Shown here: positions 62,325 to 64,000 of the stretch, in pieces | How the letters are laid out: every line of letters starts with the position of its first letter | How positions within the stretch are numbered: the first letter of the stretch is position 1 | Source of the DNA: Pseudanabaena mucicola str. Chao 1806 | GTDB taxonomy: Bacteria > Cyanobacteriota > Cyanobacteriia > Pseudanabaenales > Pseudanabaenaceae | Direction: 5' to 3' | DNA length: 64,000 bases | Assembly: GCF_030323025.1 (NCBI RefSeq) | Contig: NZ_CP097329.1 | Coordinates: 465,001-529,000 of the forward strand | Position numbers and translations under genes: made by a program | The notes under the pieces: model-generated | Told to the model about the DNA's origin: nothing | The model's input: the letters and a program-made list of their open reading frames with translations, nothing else | Database searches by the model: none

Positions 62325-63389
62325 ATGCAACCCAAATCTGGACATAGAATTTTACCGATATTTGCACCGAAATGGACAAAATCAGCGATCGCGGCGATCG
62401 CCATCCTTTCTTTGACCCTAGCTACAAGTGGCTGTAGCACAGGCACAGTACAAGCAACTAAAGATGCCGATGCACCCAAGGTCGCCGCCGCCAAGCAAAC
62501 ATCTACGGAATCTGTGGTACTCCGAGTTGGATTTATTAGCTCTGAAAGCAAGATTCCCATTGGTCCCGAAGGTTGGGCTTTAGAAAAAAATTGGTTAGTT
62601 CCTGAACTCAAGGAATTTGGAATTACCGAAGTAAAATTTGTGCCTTTTGTCGGCGGTCCCCCTCTAAATGAAGCGATCGCAGGTAATCGTCTTGATTTAG
62701 GAATGTATGGAGATACTCCTGCATTAGCTGGGCGATCGGCAGGTCTGAAGACCGTCATCATCAATCAAAATCGTGTTGGTAATGATGCCTATTTAATCAC
62801 TAAGAAAAATGGTGCGAAAACTGTAGAAGAGTTAAAGGGCGAGAAAGTTGGCGTTACCAAAGGAACCTATTTACATCGTTATTTACTGGGTCGATTAGAA
62901 AAAGCGGGCATTACTAAGGATGTCAAGCTCGTACAGGTTTCCACTGCGGATTCTAAAGCAGCTTTAGAACGTGGTGATATTGCCGCTTATCCCTTTTCGA
63001 TCGCGATCGGCTTAGAGTTAATCGCGCAGGGCTACCCTGCGATCGATCAAGCCAAAAATCATAAGGAACTGGTTGGTTCAGGTGTGACTGTGATCACTGA
63101 GGATTTCTTGAAAAAGAATCCTCGGTTTGCCGAGAAGTGGGAAAAGATTCGTCTCAAAGCCTTAGAGGATATCAAAGCAAATCCTGATGCTTTCTATAAG
63201 TTTGCATCTAAGGCAAGTGGATATTCTGACGAAGTCATCAAACAGGCTTATCCCATTGAGCTATTCACGCAAGAATCCTTTCCTGCGGAAGGTTTGCACC
63301 TACTCAATTCCACTAAGCAGTTTCTCGCCGATCAGAAGTTGTTAAAAACCAACTTTGAGATTAAAGAATGGCAGTCGCCTAGTTCTTAG
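62325..63389 (+). CDS. ABC transporter substrate-binding lipoprotein (sulfonate/nitrate/taurine type)
   Basis: A 354-residue protein. Signal sequence AIAAIAILSLTLATSGC gives a lipoprotein cysteine at residue 37. VVLRVGFISSESKIPIGPEGWA, FVPFVGGPPLNEAIAGNRLDLGMYGDTPAL and KGEKVGVTKGTYLHRYLLGRL are typical of SsuA/TauA-like binding proteins. ATG 62325 with AGAGG 8 bases upstream is preferred over a GTG 9 bases earlier. It follows the ferredoxin by 42 bases. The permease and ATPase genes are not in the window. Confidence 0.9.
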   Translation: MQPKSGHRILPIFAPKWTKSAIAAIAILSLTLATSGCSTGTVQATKDADAPKVAAAKQTSTESVVLRVGFISSESKIPIGPEGWALEKNWLVPELKEFGITEVKFVPFVGGPPLNEAIAGNRLDLGMYGDTPALAGRSAGLKTVIINQNRVGNDAYLITKKNGAKTVEELKGEKVGVTKGTYLHRYLLGRLEKAGITKDVKLVQVSTADSKAALERGDIAAYPFSIAIGLELIAQGYPAIDQAKNHKELVGSGVTVITEDFLKKNPRFAEKWEKIRLKALEDIKANPDAFYKFASKASGYSDEVIKQAYPIELFTQESFPAEGLHLLNSTKQFLADQKLLKTNFEIKEWQSPSS

Positions 63390-63390
63390 A

Positions 63391-63473
63391 GATCCCCCCC
63401 AGCCCCCCTTAAAAAAGGGGGGAGAATTTTTTCTATCTTCTTCCCCCTTTTTAAGGGGGATTGAGGGGGATCA
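63391..63473. repeat. C/G-run inverted repeat
   Basis: The stretch has two palindromic blocks, CCCCCCTTAAAAAAGGGGGG and CCCCCTTTTTAAGGGGG, plus flanking GATCCCCCC and GGGGGATC. It resembles a small dispersed cyanobacterial repeat (MITE-like). It could also terminate the binding-protein transcript before the flavoprotein gene. Confidence 0.7.
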
Positions 63474-63512
63474 AAACCGTCAACCGTAGATTACTTAATC
63501 AAGGAAAACATT

Positions 63513-64000
63513 ATGTCTAGCCAAACCAAAACTCTTTCTGAAATCAATTTAGAAGCAGATGTATTAGTTATCGGTGGTGGTCCCGCAGGTACTTGGTCAG
63601 CATGGAGTGCTGCTCAAAGTGGCTCAAAGGTGATTCTCGTAGATAAGGGCTATTGTGGAACCAGTGGTGCTGCCGCCGCCGCAGGCAATGGCGTATGGTA
63701 TATTCCCCCCGATCCAGAACAGCGCGAACAAGCAATGGCAAGTCGGGAAGCGATGGGCGGATTCTTAGCCGATCGCAATTGGATGCAGCGCGTACTCGAT
63801 CGCACCTATGACAATGTAAATACCTTGGCTGATTGGGGCTATCCTTTCCAAATCGATAACGATAGTCAACCAATTAAGCGATCGCTGCAAGGTCCTGAAT
63901 ACTTGCGCTTAATGCGGAAAAAGATTCGCAAAGCAGGGGTGGAAATTCTGGATAACAGTCCTGCTTTGGAATTGCTGGTTGATAACGAAGGTACGGTAGC
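63513..64000 (+). CDS. FAD-dependent reductase/dehydrogenase flavoprotein, incomplete
   Basis: The first 162 codons of a flavoprotein that continues beyond the right edge. ADVLVIGGGPAGTWSAWSAAQ is the FAD-binding GxGxxG fold, followed by VILVDKGYCGTSGAAAAAGNG, typical of the fumarate reductase/succinate dehydrogenase/AprA group. A good ribosome site (AAGGAAAAC) lies before ATG 63513. With the ferredoxin and the sulfonate-type binding protein it probably forms an operon for sulfur-compound metabolism. The exact substrate cannot be read from this part. Confidence 0.85.
   Translation, partial: MSSQTKTLSEINLEADVLVIGGGPAGTWSAWSAAQSGSKVILVDKGYCGTSGAAAAAGNGVWYIPPDPEQREQAMASREAMGGFLADRNWMQRVLDRTYDNVNTLADWGYPFQIDNDSQPIKRSLQGPEYLRLMRKKIRKAGVEILDNSPALELLVDNEGTV

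Noticed and set aside
1-64000. tRNA, rRNA or riboswitch genes
   Set aside because: No cloverleaf, rRNA block or recognised riboswitch core was noticed on reading both strands; a dedicated covariance search could still find one.

Overview
The window is typical cyanobacterial DNA. The HIP1 octamer GCGATCGC recurs throughout, heptanucleotide tandem repeats (STRR type) occur, and many gene families are ones common in filamentous or freshwater cyanobacteria (XisH/XisI, Uma2, DUF433/DUF5615, HNH pairs, MoxR cluster). A Pseudanabaena-like organism is plausible, but the window alone does not decide the genus. No rRNA, tRNA or CRISPR array was seen.

Layout. 1-3.5 kb: edge of a coiled-coil gene, two decayed DUF1016 nuclease genes, an orphan antitoxin and a Uma2 nuclease. 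3.6-5.9 kb: a type IA topoisomerase. 6-10.2 kb: an N6-adenine methyltransferase overlapped by a putative PD-(D/E)XK nuclease. 10.3-18.3 kb: fragments of mfd and topA (one an open mfd::topA chimera), a C5-cytosine restriction-modification pair, two copies of an HNH-endonuclease pair and several toxin-antitoxin (TA) genes. 18.5-20 kb: a two-gene unit with a CBS / HEPN-like / DUF3293-like protein. 20.0-24.0 kb: three insertion sequences nested in one another (IS982 containing IS256 containing IS66). 24.1-36.2 kb: dense TA and defence-like genes, two recD2 fragments, and remnants of a DUF1156 methylase plus DUF499 ATPase system. 36.2-47.5 kb: an Rpn-type nuclease, a fic gene split by an IS4-like element that itself carries an IS256 copy, a VapBC pair, an aspartic-protease pair and a MoxR ATPase cluster. 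47.5-50.7 kb: a BASS-type transporter, a HAD phosphatase gene split by a second copy of the IS4-like element, and an AhpD-like gene. 50.8-53.2 kb: a large secreted sulfatase. 53.3-59.8 kb: more nuclease and TA modules and an AlbA_2 protein. 59.9-64 kb: a formylglycine-generating enzyme (the activator of sulfatases), an SDR, then a ferredoxin, a sulfonate/nitrate-type binding protein and a flavoprotein that together look like a sulfur-acquisition unit.

How it fits together. Most of 1-60 kb is an accessory defence/TA island with heavy gene decay. The strongest structural theme is that at least six gene truncations, fusions or duplicated fragments break at or within a few bases of a HIP1 octamer (topA/mfd, recD2/mfd, xre/PIN, DUF499, a helicase-like fragment, and HNH-partner fragments). 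Two TA cassettes also sit between imperfect direct repeats. HIP1 is frequent in such genomes, so chance must be tested, but the repeated coincidence suggests short-homology recombination shuffling this island. The right end is more ordinary and is metabolically coherent: sulfatase, its activating enzyme and sulfonate-type uptake genes.
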